Shown here: piece after piece, positions 32,140 through 39,248 of the stretch | How the letters are laid out: the number at the start of each line of letters is the position of its first letter | How positions within the stretch are numbered: the first letter of the stretch is position 1 | NCBI GenBank assembly: GCA_915066865.1 | Contig: CAJZEE010000010.1 | Span: 1 to 39,248 of the forward strand | From: an uncultured Veillonella sp. | GTDB taxonomy: Bacteria > Bacillota > Negativicutes > Veillonellales > Veillonellaceae | Reading direction: 5' to 3' | Length of the DNA stretch: 39,248 bases | The notes under the pieces: model-generated | Databases searched by the model: none | Seen by the model: only the letters and a program-made list of their open reading frames with translations | What the model was told of the DNA's origin: nothing | Made by a program: the position numbers and the translations under genes

Positions 32140-33481
32140 ACTGTCCATCGTTTATATGACGTGTGGCAAGAAGTTCTGTCATGCGTTGTTCTTTTAGTTT
32201 TTGCAAATATTTTTGTGCCAAAACATTTGGTATAGCTACACCGATTGCTATAGCTATAGTTGTAAATGTGCCAGTTACACCATTTTGTATCATAAGGATT
32301 AGACTAGCATCATTTAATGCATTGATGTGTAACATGTCGAAGAGAAATCGGTAGTACAATATACCGGGCATTAATGCGATGGCAGACGGTACGATAATGA
32401 TAGTGCTAGATGTTTTTAACCAAGTAGAAACTTTTACAAAAATAATACTCATAATGGCAGCACCAATAAAGGTAGCACCTGGTGTAGAAAATCCTAATTC
32501 TACGGATAGTATATTGCGAATACATACACATAGTACGCCACCAATACCAATGGATACTAATAGTCTGACAGGAGCATTAAAAAGTACCGCAAAAGCGGCC
32601 GCAGCTGTAAAAGAACCGATAACTTGCTCTATGGAAATAACATGAGGTTTAATATCAACAAAATTAAATGCTGGTGCAGGGCTAAAGTAGAGTGCCATAG
32701 CCATACCTAAAGTCATGCTACCCACGATGAGTAGTGTTCTTATAGCGCGTGTCATGCCCGATAAAATATGATTATTAATGATATCGATGACACAATTGAT
32801 CAATGGTACCCCAGGAATCATGAACAAGGTACAGCAAACGAGTACATATAGTAAGGATTCATTATTTACATGACTATAAAAAGCGTAAGCCGATATCATG
32901 GCACCAAATCCGCCTAATGCGATTCCTACATATTCATTAAGACCTAATCTGCCTGATAGGGTGCGCGTAAAATAACCAATACTAGAACATATGATGGTAA
33001 CAATGAATGCGATGATATCGCCACTGTAGAGGTATGCAAGACCTGCTGATCCTAGTGCACAAGCTAGTCCTTTTATCCAGTTTGGATACGTTGGTATAGT
33101 TGTATCCAGTTTGGCAATTAGTCGTTCATAGGTCGTTAGTGAGTAATGTCGCTCAAATGCGCGCCATGTGAGCTTTGATACGGCATTGATCATAGCCATA
33201 TTCGGAATATGAACCGGTGTTTTTCTGAAGACCGTTATGGATCGTTCTTTGTGTAATAGATTGACCATAATAGTGGTATATGAAATATGGATATTTAAGT
33301 AATCATGAGGAATTCCCATAAATGTTGCAGCTTTTAGCATTTCCTCAATGATTCGATTTGTATTTGCCCCACATTCCATTAGTAACTTCCCTATATTGAG
33401 TAGTACATCCAGTTTTCGATGAATATGGATAAAAGGGTTCTCTAAAACTTGATTTTTCTCTTCTAATGTAAACTGTTTCAT
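32138..33481 (-). CDS. Threonine/serine exporter family protein (ThrE type)
   Basis: 447 residues. An N-terminal soluble part (about 15-130; ECGANTNRIIEEM at 37-49, then IPHDYLNIHISYTTI) joined to about ten membrane helices matches ThrE, with the two halves (DUF1212 and DUF3815 type) in one chain. It exports threonine and serine or related small molecules; the substrate is not proven by sequence. GGAGAG precedes the ATG by five bases. Single-gene unit with its own promoter. Confidence 0.85.
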   Translation of the reverse strand: MKQFTLEEKNQVLENPFIHIHRKLDVLLNIGKLLMECGANTNRIIEEMLKAATFMGIPHDYLNIHISYTTIMVNLLHKERSITVFRKTPVHIPNMAMINAVSKLTWRAFERHYSLTTYERLIAKLDTTIPTYPNWIKGLACALGSAGLAYLYSGDIIAFIVTIICSSIGYFTRTLSGRLGLNEYVGIALGGFGAMISAYAFYSHVNNESLLYVLVCCTLFMIPGVPLINCVIDIINNHILSGMTRAIRTLLIVGSMTLGMAMALYFSPAPAFNFVDIKPHVISIEQVIGSFTAAAAFAVLFNAPVRLLVSIGIGGVLCVCIRNILSVELGFSTPGATFIGAAIMSIIFVKVSTWLKTSSTIIIVPSAIALMPGILYYRFLFDMLHINALNDASLILMIQNGVTGTFTTIAIAIGVAIPNVLAQKYLQKLKEQRMTELLATRHINDGQ

Positions 33482-33497
33482 ATATCTCTCCGAAGGA

Positions 33498-33528
33498 TAA
33501 TAGATAGCATTATTGTTATCTATTTTTT
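33498..33528 (+). terminator. AT-rich hairpin with T run opposite the ThrE leader
   Basis: 11-bp stem (33498-33508 with 33513-33523, one G-T wobble), 4-base loop, then T to 33528. On the plus strand it looks like a weak terminator that would stop antisense readthrough before the birA promoter. On the minus strand it would be a hairpin in the ThrE leader. Confidence 0.5.
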
Positions 33529-33552
33529 TATGTATACCTTTATACTATATAC

Positions 33553-33561
33553 ATTATACCA
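33553..33561 (-). promoter_or_regulatory. Extended -10 promoter of the ThrE-type gene
   Basis: On the minus strand TGG (33561-33559) then TATAAT (33558-33553), 71 bases before the start codon; -35 is poor. Confidence 0.5.
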
Positions 33562-33581
33562 TTAATTATTTTAAATAATCC

Positions 33582-33610
33582 TTGCATTTTACAAGGTACA
33601 CTTGTACAAT
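33582..33610 (+). promoter_or_regulatory. birA promoter
   Basis: TTGCAT (33582-33587) and TACAAT (33605-33610), 17-base spacer. A perfect 6-bp inverted repeat (33590-33595 with 33601-33606) lies within the spacer. Confidence 0.65.
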
Positions 33611-33634
33611 CGAATTGTAAACCTAGGTTGACAA
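33602..33634 (+). promoter_or_regulatory. Candidate BirA operator
   Basis: TTGTACAAT (33602-33610), 15 bases, GGTTGACAA (33626-33634). This follows the known BirA operator layout TTGTAAACC-N15-GGTTTACAA, with the right half one base off and the left half three off; a further exact TTGTAAACC half lies at 33615-33623. It overlaps the -10 box and lies between promoter and gene. The assignment is inference. Confidence 0.45.
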
Positions 33635-33652
33635 AGAAAGGGGCTCTAAACT

Positions 33653-34627
33653 ATGCGTGATGAAGTGCTAGAATTCTTGAGACAAAACCAAGGTAGTTTC
33701 GTATCGGGACAAGATATGTCCGAAGCCTGCCATGTTTCGCGCACAGCTATTTGGAAACATATCAAGGCGTTACGTCAAAAAGGCTACAAAATTGAATCTT
33801 ATACCAAGAGAGGGTATCGATTATTGGAAGAACCTGATTTGTTGAGCCCCTTGGCAATGAAACAAATCTTAAAAACAGATGTATTTGGTAAACGATATGT
33901 TTATATGGATACTACGGAGTCTACGAACTTAGAAGCTCGTCGTTTAGCTCAACAAGGTGCAGAAGAAGGCACGGTTGTGGTTACTGAGGAACAGGCTGCT
34001 GGTCGTGGGCGCTTATCTCGTGGTTGGTATTCTCCATTTGGCAAGGGCTTGTGGTTTAGTTTGATTTTACGCCCTGATTTTCCACCTGTAGAGGCTCCAA
34101 AGTGTACTTTGATGGCTGCAGTGGCTTTAACAAAGGCCTTTCATAAGATGGGACTCACTGATGCGGGGATAAAGTGGCCTAATGATATTCTTGTGAATGG
34201 TCGTAAGCTAGTAGGTATTTTGACTGAAATGTCTGGTTCTATGGAAGAAATTTCTCATATTGTAATGGGCATTGGGGTCAACGTAAAAACAAAACAAGAA
34301 GAATTACCAGAAGAGTTAAAATTAATTGCTACATCCCTTGCGATGGAAGATATTGATATTGAGCGCACAGAAGCATTTAGACTTATATTAGAAGAATTAG
34401 AACATCAATATTATGAAGTGCTCGATAGTGGCTTTGACGAAACCCTTAATGAATGGCGTCAATTATCTGTTACTCTCGGTGAAGAAATTGAAGTGCGTGC
34501 TCCTGGCAATACCTATGAAGGGGCAGCTACAGATATTGATGAAGATGGTAATTTATTAGTAAGAATCCCAGATGGGACAATTAAACGTATTGTGGCAGGG
34601 GACGTATCAATTCGTCCGCGTAAATAG
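33653..34627 (+). CDS. birA: Bifunctional biotin ligase / biotin operon repressor
   Basis: 324 residues. N-terminal helix-turn-helix (about 1-60, MSEACHVSRTAIWKHIKALR) followed by the ligase: biotin loop GRGRLSRGW (117-125), KWPNDIL (174-180), GIGVN (206-210), and a C-terminal SH3-like domain from about 275. It makes biotinyl-AMP, transfers biotin to carrier proteins, and as a dimer represses biotin genes. AAAGGGG is 7-13 bases upstream. It is 9 bases before coaX, probably one transcript. Confidence 0.93.
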   Translation: MRDEVLEFLRQNQGSFVSGQDMSEACHVSRTAIWKHIKALRQKGYKIESYTKRGYRLLEEPDLLSPLAMKQILKTDVFGKRYVYMDTTESTNLEARRLAQQGAEEGTVVVTEEQAAGRGRLSRGWYSPFGKGLWFSLILRPDFPPVEAPKCTLMAAVALTKAFHKMGLTDAGIKWPNDILVNGRKLVGILTEMSGSMEEISHIVMGIGVNVKTKQEELPEELKLIATSLAMEDIDIERTEAFRLILEELEHQYYEVLDSGFDETLNEWRQLSVTLGEEIEVRAPGNTYEGAATDIDEDGNLLVRIPDGTIKRIVAGDVSIRPRK

Positions 34628-34636
34628 GAGGCATTA

Positions 34637-35404
34637 ATGTTATTAGTAATTGATGTGGGAAACACCAATATTGTTCTCGGTGTATACGACAAGACAGAAC
34701 TTGTGGGTCACTGGCGTATTTCCACAGATCGGGTTCGTACCACCGATGAATATGGCATGCTGATGATGAACTTATTCTTTCACGACCGTAAGGTTGATGT
34801 AAAAGATATTAATGCTATCATTATCTCCTCGGTTGTACCACCATTAATGCCTACATTAGAGCGCGTGTGTTTGCGCTACTTTAATGTAAATCCTCTTATT
34901 GTAGGACCAGGCACTAAAACTGGCATCGCTATTAAGTATGATAATCCTCGTGAAGTAGGGGCTGACCGTATTGTAAATGCCGTAGCAGCACATGAGCTTT
35001 ATAAGGGCGATTTAATTATCATCGATTTTGGTACGGCTACTACCTATTGTGCGGTACAAGGTAATGGTGATTATATGGGCGGGGTTATTAGTCCAGGGGT
35101 AACCATTTCTGCAGAAGCTCTATTTCAACGGGCAGCCAAATTGCCTCGTATCGATGTGAGAGATCCGGGGCAAGTCATTTGCCGAAATACGGTGTCTTCT
35201 ATGCAATCTGGTATGTTCTACGGTTATGTAGGGCAAGTAGAAGGACTCGTGTCTCGTATGAAAGCAGAAATGGGAAATCATGTAACTGTAGTGGCTACAG
35301 GTGGTTTGGCACAACTTATTAGCAGTGCTACAGACTGTATTGACCATGTAGAACCTATGCTTACATTAGAAGGCTTACGCCTTATTTACGAAAGAAATAA
35401 ATAA
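34637..35404 (+). CDS. coaX: Type III pantothenate kinase
   Basis: 255 residues, ASKHA fold. DVGNTN (6-11) phosphate loop, GADR (108-111), DFGTATT (130-136) and GGVISPG (148-154). It phosphorylates pantothenate, the first step to coenzyme A, and unlike other types is not inhibited by CoA. TAGGAGG lies 7 bases before the ATG, directly at the birA stop. Confidence 0.94.
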   Translation: MLLVIDVGNTNIVLGVYDKTELVGHWRISTDRVRTTDEYGMLMMNLFFHDRKVDVKDINAIIISSVVPPLMPTLERVCLRYFNVNPLIVGPGTKTGIAIKYDNPREVGADRIVNAVAAHELYKGDLIIIDFGTATTYCAVQGNGDYMGGVISPGVTISAEALFQRAAKLPRIDVRDPGQVICRNTVSSMQSGMFYGYVGQVEGLVSRMKAEMGNHVTVVATGGLAQLISSATDCIDHVEPMLTLEGLRLIYERNK

Positions 35405-35452
35405 TGCTACTATAATATAGTTACGTATATGTAACGAAGTAGTGTACATTCG

Positions 35453-35478
35453 GGTACAGCTTATGCTGTACCTTTTTT
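35453..35478 (+). terminator. Terminator between coaX and dusB
   Basis: 8-bp stem (35453-35460 with 35465-35472), 4-base loop, six T. A TATAAT at 35411-35416 lies before it, so it may also sit in the dusB leader. Confidence 0.8.
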
Positions 35479-35498
35479 ATTAGGGGATATAGAATTAT

Positions 35499-36494
35499 AT
35501 GAATAATAAACAGTGGCAAATTGGGGCTGTCAAAATTGATGGTCAAGCCATATTAGCGCCTATGGCAGGGGTTAGCGATATTGCGTATCGACTACTGGCT
35601 AAAGAACATGGTGCAGCCTTGGTATGTACCGAAATGGTCAGTGCTATGGGCATTAAATATAAGAATGAACGTACTCATGAATTATTGCGCATTGAAGATG
35701 CAGAACGTCCTGTATCCATGCAAATTTTTGGCTCTAATCCAGAAGCAATCGCTTTGGGGGCTAAGGTTGTGGCCGATGCGGGTGCCGATATTGTAGATAT
35801 AAACATGGGCTGTCCTGTAAAAAAGGTAGTTACCTCTGGCGATGGTTCGGCACTTATGAAAAATCCTGATCTAGCGGCGCGTGTTGCAGAAGCTGCTGTT
35901 GAGGCTGTTGATGTACCTGTTACTGTAAAAATGCGTATCGGTTGGGATAGTGACTCTATTAATGTCGTGGATTTTGCAAAACGCATTGAGTCTACAGGTG
36001 TGGCTGCTATTGCCGTACATGGGCGTACAAAGGAGCAAATGTATAGTGGACATGCGGACTGGTCTTATATTAAAGCTGTGAAAGAAGCGGTATCTGTACC
36101 TGTACTTGGCAATGGTGATATTGTGGAGCCTGAAGATGCTAAGCAAATGCTTGATGAAACAGGCTGTGACGCTGTAATGATAGGGCGTGGGGCACAAGGG
36201 AACCCTTGGATATTTGATCGCATTCACCACTATCTAGCTACTGGTGAAGTGTTACCTGCACCGACCGATATAGAGCGTCTAGATATGTTATTAAAGCATT
36301 TTGACTTGTTATGCCAATACAAGGGTGAAAGTATGGCCGTTAAGGAGATACGCACTCATGCGGGCTGGTATATGAAGGGACTTCCGGAATCTGCATATTG
36401 GCGCAATCGAGTGAATACAATTCATACTGTAACGAGCTTTCACAATGAGCTAGAATCATATCGCAAAATACTGTCTGAAGGGGAGTCAGATTGA
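35499..36494 (+). CDS. dusB: tRNA-dihydrouridine synthase (DusB-like)
   Basis: 331 residues. FMN-dependent TIM barrel plus C-terminal helical domain. LAPMAGVSD (19-27), catalytic C105 in NMGCPVKK (102-109), KMRIGWD, VHGRTKEQMYSG and IGRGAQGNPW are the family marks. It reduces uridine in the D-loop of tRNA. Start has AGGGGATA upstream. The stop codon overlaps the -35 box of the greA promoter. Confidence 0.92.
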   Translation: MNNKQWQIGAVKIDGQAILAPMAGVSDIAYRLLAKEHGAALVCTEMVSAMGIKYKNERTHELLRIEDAERPVSMQIFGSNPEAIALGAKVVADAGADIVDINMGCPVKKVVTSGDGSALMKNPDLAARVAEAAVEAVDVPVTVKMRIGWDSDSINVVDFAKRIESTGVAAIAVHGRTKEQMYSGHADWSYIKAVKEAVSVPVLGNGDIVEPEDAKQMLDETGCDAVMIGRGAQGNPWIFDRIHHYLATGEVLPAPTDIERLDMLLKHFDLLCQYKGESMAVKEIRTHAGWYMKGLPESAYWRNRVNTIHTVTSFHNELESYRKILSEGESD

Positions 36495-36519
36495 CAAATA
36501 AATAGTATTTTTATATAAT
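36491..36519 (+). promoter_or_regulatory. Consensus promoter of greA-lysS
   Basis: TTGACA (36491-36496) and TATAAT (36514-36519), both perfect, 17-base spacer. The -35 overlaps the dusB stop codon. Confidence 0.85.
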
Positions 36520-36549
36520 GATTGAGATAATTTAGAAACAAGAGATAAG

Positions 36550-36574
36550 GTGTCATCTTATTATGACACTTTTT
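36550..36574 (+). terminator. Terminator or attenuator in the greA leader
   Basis: 7-bp stem (36550-36556 with 36563-36569), 6-base loop, five T. It lies about 25 bases after the expected start of the greA transcript and 34 bases before the greA ATG, so it acts on this transcript as well as on dusB readthrough. Confidence 0.7.
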
Positions 36575-36608
36575 CTTATTATTTATATGTAGAAAGAGTG
36601 GGGTACCC

Positions 36609-37082
36609 ATGGCAGACGTAAAAGAAACATTACTCACCGCCGAAGGTTTAAAGAAGTTAGAAGAAGAATTAGCGTACTATAAATCTGTACGTCGTATTGA
36701 AGTATCTGAACGTATTAAAACTGCTATTGAATATGGCGATATCAGTGAAAACTCTGAATATGATGATGCAAAAAATGAACAAGCTTTTATTGAAGGTCAT
36801 ATTGTAGAGTTAGAGAATAAGATTAACACTGCGAAGATTATCGATGAATCTGTAAAAGGTGACGTTGTATCTGTAGGTAGTAAAGTTACTGTACTTGACA
36901 CTATGTACAACGATGAATTGGAATATGTTATCGTTGGTTCCTCTGAAGCGGATCCATTTAACAATCGTATCTCTAATGAATCTCCTGTAGGTAAAGCTAT
37001 TTTGGGTAAACGTAAGGGCGATGAAGTAGAGGTTTCCACACCAGATGGTCCTGTAACATTCAAAGTGTTAGCAATCCAATAA
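36609..37082 (+). CDS. greA: Transcription elongation factor GreA
   Basis: 157 residues. N-terminal coiled coil (about 1-75) with the tip acids in EYGDISENSEYDDAKNE (36-52), which enter the RNA polymerase secondary channel and help cleave backtracked RNA, and a C-terminal FKBP-like domain (SPVGKAILGKRKGDEV). Paired with lysS as in many Firmicutes, 29 bases apart. Confidence 0.95.
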   Translation: MADVKETLLTAEGLKKLEEELAYYKSVRRIEVSERIKTAIEYGDISENSEYDDAKNEQAFIEGHIVELENKINTAKIIDESVKGDVVSVGSKVTVLDTMYNDELEYVIVGSSEADPFNNRISNESPVGKAILGKRKGDEVEVSTPDGPVTFKVLAIQ

Positions 37083-37111
37083 TTTACAATTACCGACAAA
37101 GAGGCGATAAC

Positions 37112-38629
37112 ATGAGTGAAGAAATTAAAAATATACAAGAAGAGCTGAATGAGCAAATGCAAATTCGCCGCGATAAATTAGCCGAATATGAAGCTGATGG
37201 TATTTACCCATTTGGCCAACGTTTTGTCGTAAAAGATTACGCAAAAGATATTAAAGAAGACTTCTTCTTGAAATATGATGGCCAGCCTGTAGTTATTGCA
37301 GGTCGTTTGATGACAATCCGTTCCCATGGTAAAACGGCATTTGCGAATATTCGTGATAAATCAGGTGATATTCAAGTATACTTCCGTAAAGATGTATTGG
37401 GCGAAGATGCTTATAAATACGTTAAAATGCTTGATATCGGTGATATCATCGGCATAGAAGGTCACGTATTTAAAACGCATACCGGTGAAGTTACCATTAA
37501 AGTTAACAAATTAACATTGTTATCTAAGTCTTTACGTCCACTACCAGAAAAATGGCATGGATTAAAGGATACAGAACTTCGTTACCGTCAACGTTATGTT
37601 GATTTGATTGTAAATCCTGAAGTGCGTGATACATTTGTAAAACGCTCTCAAATCGTTGCTAAGATTCGCGAATACATGATGCGTGATGGCTTCATGGAAG
37701 TGGAAACACCGATGATGCATGCTATCCCTGGTGGAGCTGCTGCACGTCCATTTATCACTCACCATAATGCGCTTGATATCGATATTTACATGCGTATTGC
37801 ACCAGAATTGTATCTCAAACGTTTAATCGTTGGTGGTATGGACCGCGTGTTCGAAATGAACCGTTGCTTCCGTAACGAAGGTATCGATAATCGTCATAAT
37901 CCAGAATTTACTACTATCGAATCATACCAAGCCTATGGAGATGTAGAGGATGCGATTCGCTTAACAGAAAATCTTGTGTCCTACTGTGCTCAAGAAGTAC
38001 TTGGTACACAAGAAATTACATACCAAGGTACAGAAATTAATTTGACTCCTCCTTGGAATCGTATCACAATGGCTGAAGGTGTAAAAAAATACACTGGTGA
38101 AGATTTTGATGCAGTCACAACTATAGAAGAAGCTCGTGCTATTGCTGATCGCTTAAATGTAGAATACACAGAAAATGATGGTATTGGTAAAATCTTAAAT
38201 CTTTGCTTTGAAGATTATGTAGAAGAAAACTTGATTCAGCCAACTATCGTATATGGTCACCCTAAAGAGATTTCTCCACTTGCTAAAGCAAGTCGTGAAA
38301 ATCCATTGGCTACAGAACGTTTTGAAGCTTTCATCTATGGTCGTGAATTGGCAAATGGCTTCTCCGAGTTAAATGATCCAATCGACCAAAAACAACGTTT
38401 CTTGGATCAATTGAAAGAACGTGAAGCGGGTGACGATGAAGCTCATCGTATGGATGAGGATTTCGTTACTGCTCTTGAGTACGGCTTGCCTCCAACAGCT
38501 GGTCTTGGTGTTGGTATCGACCGTCTTGTTATGTTCTTAACAGACTCTGCATCTATTCGAGATGTATTATTGTTCCCGTTGATGAAACCAGAAGCTCCTA
38601 AGCATTTTGAAGCTGAAGAAGCAGAATAA
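37112..38629 (+). CDS. lysS: Lysyl-tRNA synthetase, class II
   Basis: 505 residues. N-terminal OB-fold anticodon domain (about 55-150, VVIAGRLMTIRSHGKTAF), then the class II core: motif 1 near FMEVETPMM, motif 2 CFRNEGIDNRHNPEFT at about 252-267, and motif 3 GLGVGIDRLVM at about 465-475. It charges tRNA(Lys). AGAGGCGA precedes the ATG. It lacks its own visible promoter and should be read with greA. Confidence 0.96.
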   Translation: MSEEIKNIQEELNEQMQIRRDKLAEYEADGIYPFGQRFVVKDYAKDIKEDFFLKYDGQPVVIAGRLMTIRSHGKTAFANIRDKSGDIQVYFRKDVLGEDAYKYVKMLDIGDIIGIEGHVFKTHTGEVTIKVNKLTLLSKSLRPLPEKWHGLKDTELRYRQRYVDLIVNPEVRDTFVKRSQIVAKIREYMMRDGFMEVETPMMHAIPGGAAARPFITHHNALDIDIYMRIAPELYLKRLIVGGMDRVFEMNRCFRNEGIDNRHNPEFTTIESYQAYGDVEDAIRLTENLVSYCAQEVLGTQEITYQGTEINLTPPWNRITMAEGVKKYTGEDFDAVTTIEEARAIADRLNVEYTENDGIGKILNLCFEDYVEENLIQPTIVYGHPKEISPLAKASRENPLATERFEAFIYGRELANGFSELNDPIDQKQRFLDQLKEREAGDDEAHRMDEDFVTALEYGLPPTAGLGVGIDRLVMFLTDSASIRDVLLFPLMKPEAPKHFEAEEAE

Positions 38630-38646
38630 TAATCGACACTATTAAG

Positions 38647-38676
38647 GCTCCCTATTCTTTGAGTAGGGAGCTTTTT
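38647..38676 (+). terminator. Intrinsic terminator after lysS
   Basis: 11-bp stem (38647-38657 with 38661-38671, one G-T wobble), 3-base loop, five T. Confidence 0.9.
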
Positions 38677-38919
38677 ATATATTTATGAAATAGTTAGTAT
38701 CATATAAAAATCATTTTAAACCTGTTACTACGATACTGCCTTTAAATATGTATTGAAACATGAATGCTATATGTAATTTTATACGATGGATTAATGGAGT
38801 GGTTAATATGTTGAGCTCCTGTACCAGTCTATAAGTATATAACAAAATTAACGATATAAAGTCTATAGAAAATAATTTCTAGGATAAAAAAATAGTTTAT
38901 GATTATTCATCAATTGTTA
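38677..38919. other. AT-rich gene-free stretch
   Basis: No gene, RNA or repeat can be supported here. An 8-codon reading frame at 38808-38834 with GGAG upstream is too short to credit. Confidence 0.5.
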
Positions 38920-38948
38920 TTGACAGTGTATAAAAATAATTTTATACT
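38920..38948 (+). promoter_or_regulatory. Promoter with a palindromic operator in its spacer
   Basis: TTGACA (38920-38925) and TATACT (38943-38948), 17-base spacer. Within it is a perfect palindrome: GTATAAAA 38928-38935, spacer ATAA, TTTTATAC 38940-38947, overlapping the -10. A dimeric repressor bound here would block polymerase. The regulator is not identified. Confidence 0.75.
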
Positions 38949-38954
38949 AAGTGT

Positions 38955-39176
38955 GAGATGTGGTATTTACATAATATATATGATATAAATTCATGCATAT
39001 AAAGTTTTTCTTATTTATCTTTGCTTTATCGAATCTGAATGTGATGATATAGATTAACTGTATAGAACTACTACATACCTTGTATAACCTTGACGGGATG
39101 GGTCAAGTCTCTCTAGCGTGAACCGAGATTTACGGCTACAAGAGCTTATTTATGATGCTCTTGTAGCCGTTTTTTT
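38955..39176 (+). ncRNA. Structured leader RNA candidate ending in a terminator
   Basis: From the expected start near 38955 a leader of about 265 bases reaches the gene at 39221. Its 3' part holds hairpin CTTGAC (39089-39094), loop GGGATGG, GTCAAG (39102-39107); a second stem CGTGAA (39117-39122) with TTTACG (39129-39134); then the terminator. The second stem shares bases 39132-39134 with the terminator's 5' arm, so the two exclude each other at the base, as in riboswitches. I do not recognise a known class. Confidence 0.5.
39132..39176 (+). terminator. Strong terminator ahead of the last gene
   Basis: Perfect 14-bp stem (39132-39145 with 39157-39170), 11-base loop, seven T. It lies 44 bases before the next start codon, within the leader of that gene. 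Confidence 0.88.
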
Positions 39177-39220
39177 ATTTAACTAAATTTATATTTCTAA
39201 AAGTTTAGGAGGTAAGTGCG

Positions 39221-39248
39221 ATGAGTTCAATGGATTATGAAAGAGGTA
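39221..39248 (+). CDS. Start of an unidentified gene, cut by the window edge
   Basis: ATG at 39221 with AGGAGG at 39207-39212. Only nine codons (MSSMDYERG) are visible, too few to name the product. It is the gene controlled by the promoter, leader and terminator before it. Confidence 0.6.

Noticed and set aside
38808..38834. Eight-codon frame with GGAG upstream
   Set aside because: Too short and unsupported by promoter or context.
38958..39002. 14-codon leader peptide after the last promoter
   Set aside because: Start lies only a few bases after the expected transcript start, with no good ribosome site and no run of regulatory codons.

Overview
The window looks like a chromosomal segment from a low-GC, diderm member of the Firmicutes (Negativicutes), most likely Veillonella or a close relative. 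This is inferred from AT-rich sequence, Firmicutes-type gene order (tilS-hpt-ftsH, greA-lysS, a folate cluster, birA-coaX), near-consensus sigma-A promoters and AGGAGG ribosome binding sites. No database search was possible. There are no rRNA or tRNA genes, insertion sequences, phage genes or CRISPR arrays.

Layout: (1) 1-785 has no gene. It holds an array of about 120-bp repeats whose copies can fold into the same multi-helix structure with compensatory base changes, plus a strong terminator. (2) 786-2149: polysaccharide deacetylase and a MoaB/MogA-like protein. (3) 2285-9073: respiratory block, an Rrf2 regulator with four cysteines, cydA-cydB (cytochrome bd oxidase), and a single-chain CydD-CydC type ABC exporter. 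(4) 9346-12084: an unrecognised membrane protein, then a DUF805 protein and a pyridoxal/pyridoxamine kinase on the minus strand. (5) 12220-20694: oligopeptide permease operon (B, C, D, F), a cytoplasmic beta-lactamase-fold serine hydrolase lacking the general-base Glu, and a membrane-anchored binding protein; then an S66 LD-carboxypeptidase-like protein and an M20 amidohydrolase. Together these suggest peptide, perhaps murein-peptide, uptake and processing. (6) 20805-24597: ABC-F ATPase, then folE-folP-folB-folK with tight overlaps; the FolE is unusual at several active-site positions. (7) 24699-32084: an unknown exported or anchored protein, an LDH-like dehydrogenase, FtsB/DivIC, an S1-domain protein, Ppx/GppA, TilS, Hpt and FtsH. 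(8) 32138-33481 (minus): ThrE-type exporter. (9) 33653-38629: birA, coaX, dusB, greA, lysS. (10) 38630-39220: a gene-free stretch ending in a regulated promoter, a structured leader and a terminator ahead of a gene cut by the window edge.

The signals most worth following are the structured repeat array at the left edge, the operator-promoter-leader-terminator assembly at the right edge, the atypical FolE, the peptide uptake module with its altered serine hydrolase, and the repeated arrangement in which a promoter is followed by an intrinsic terminator before the gene (ABC-F, greA, perhaps dusB).
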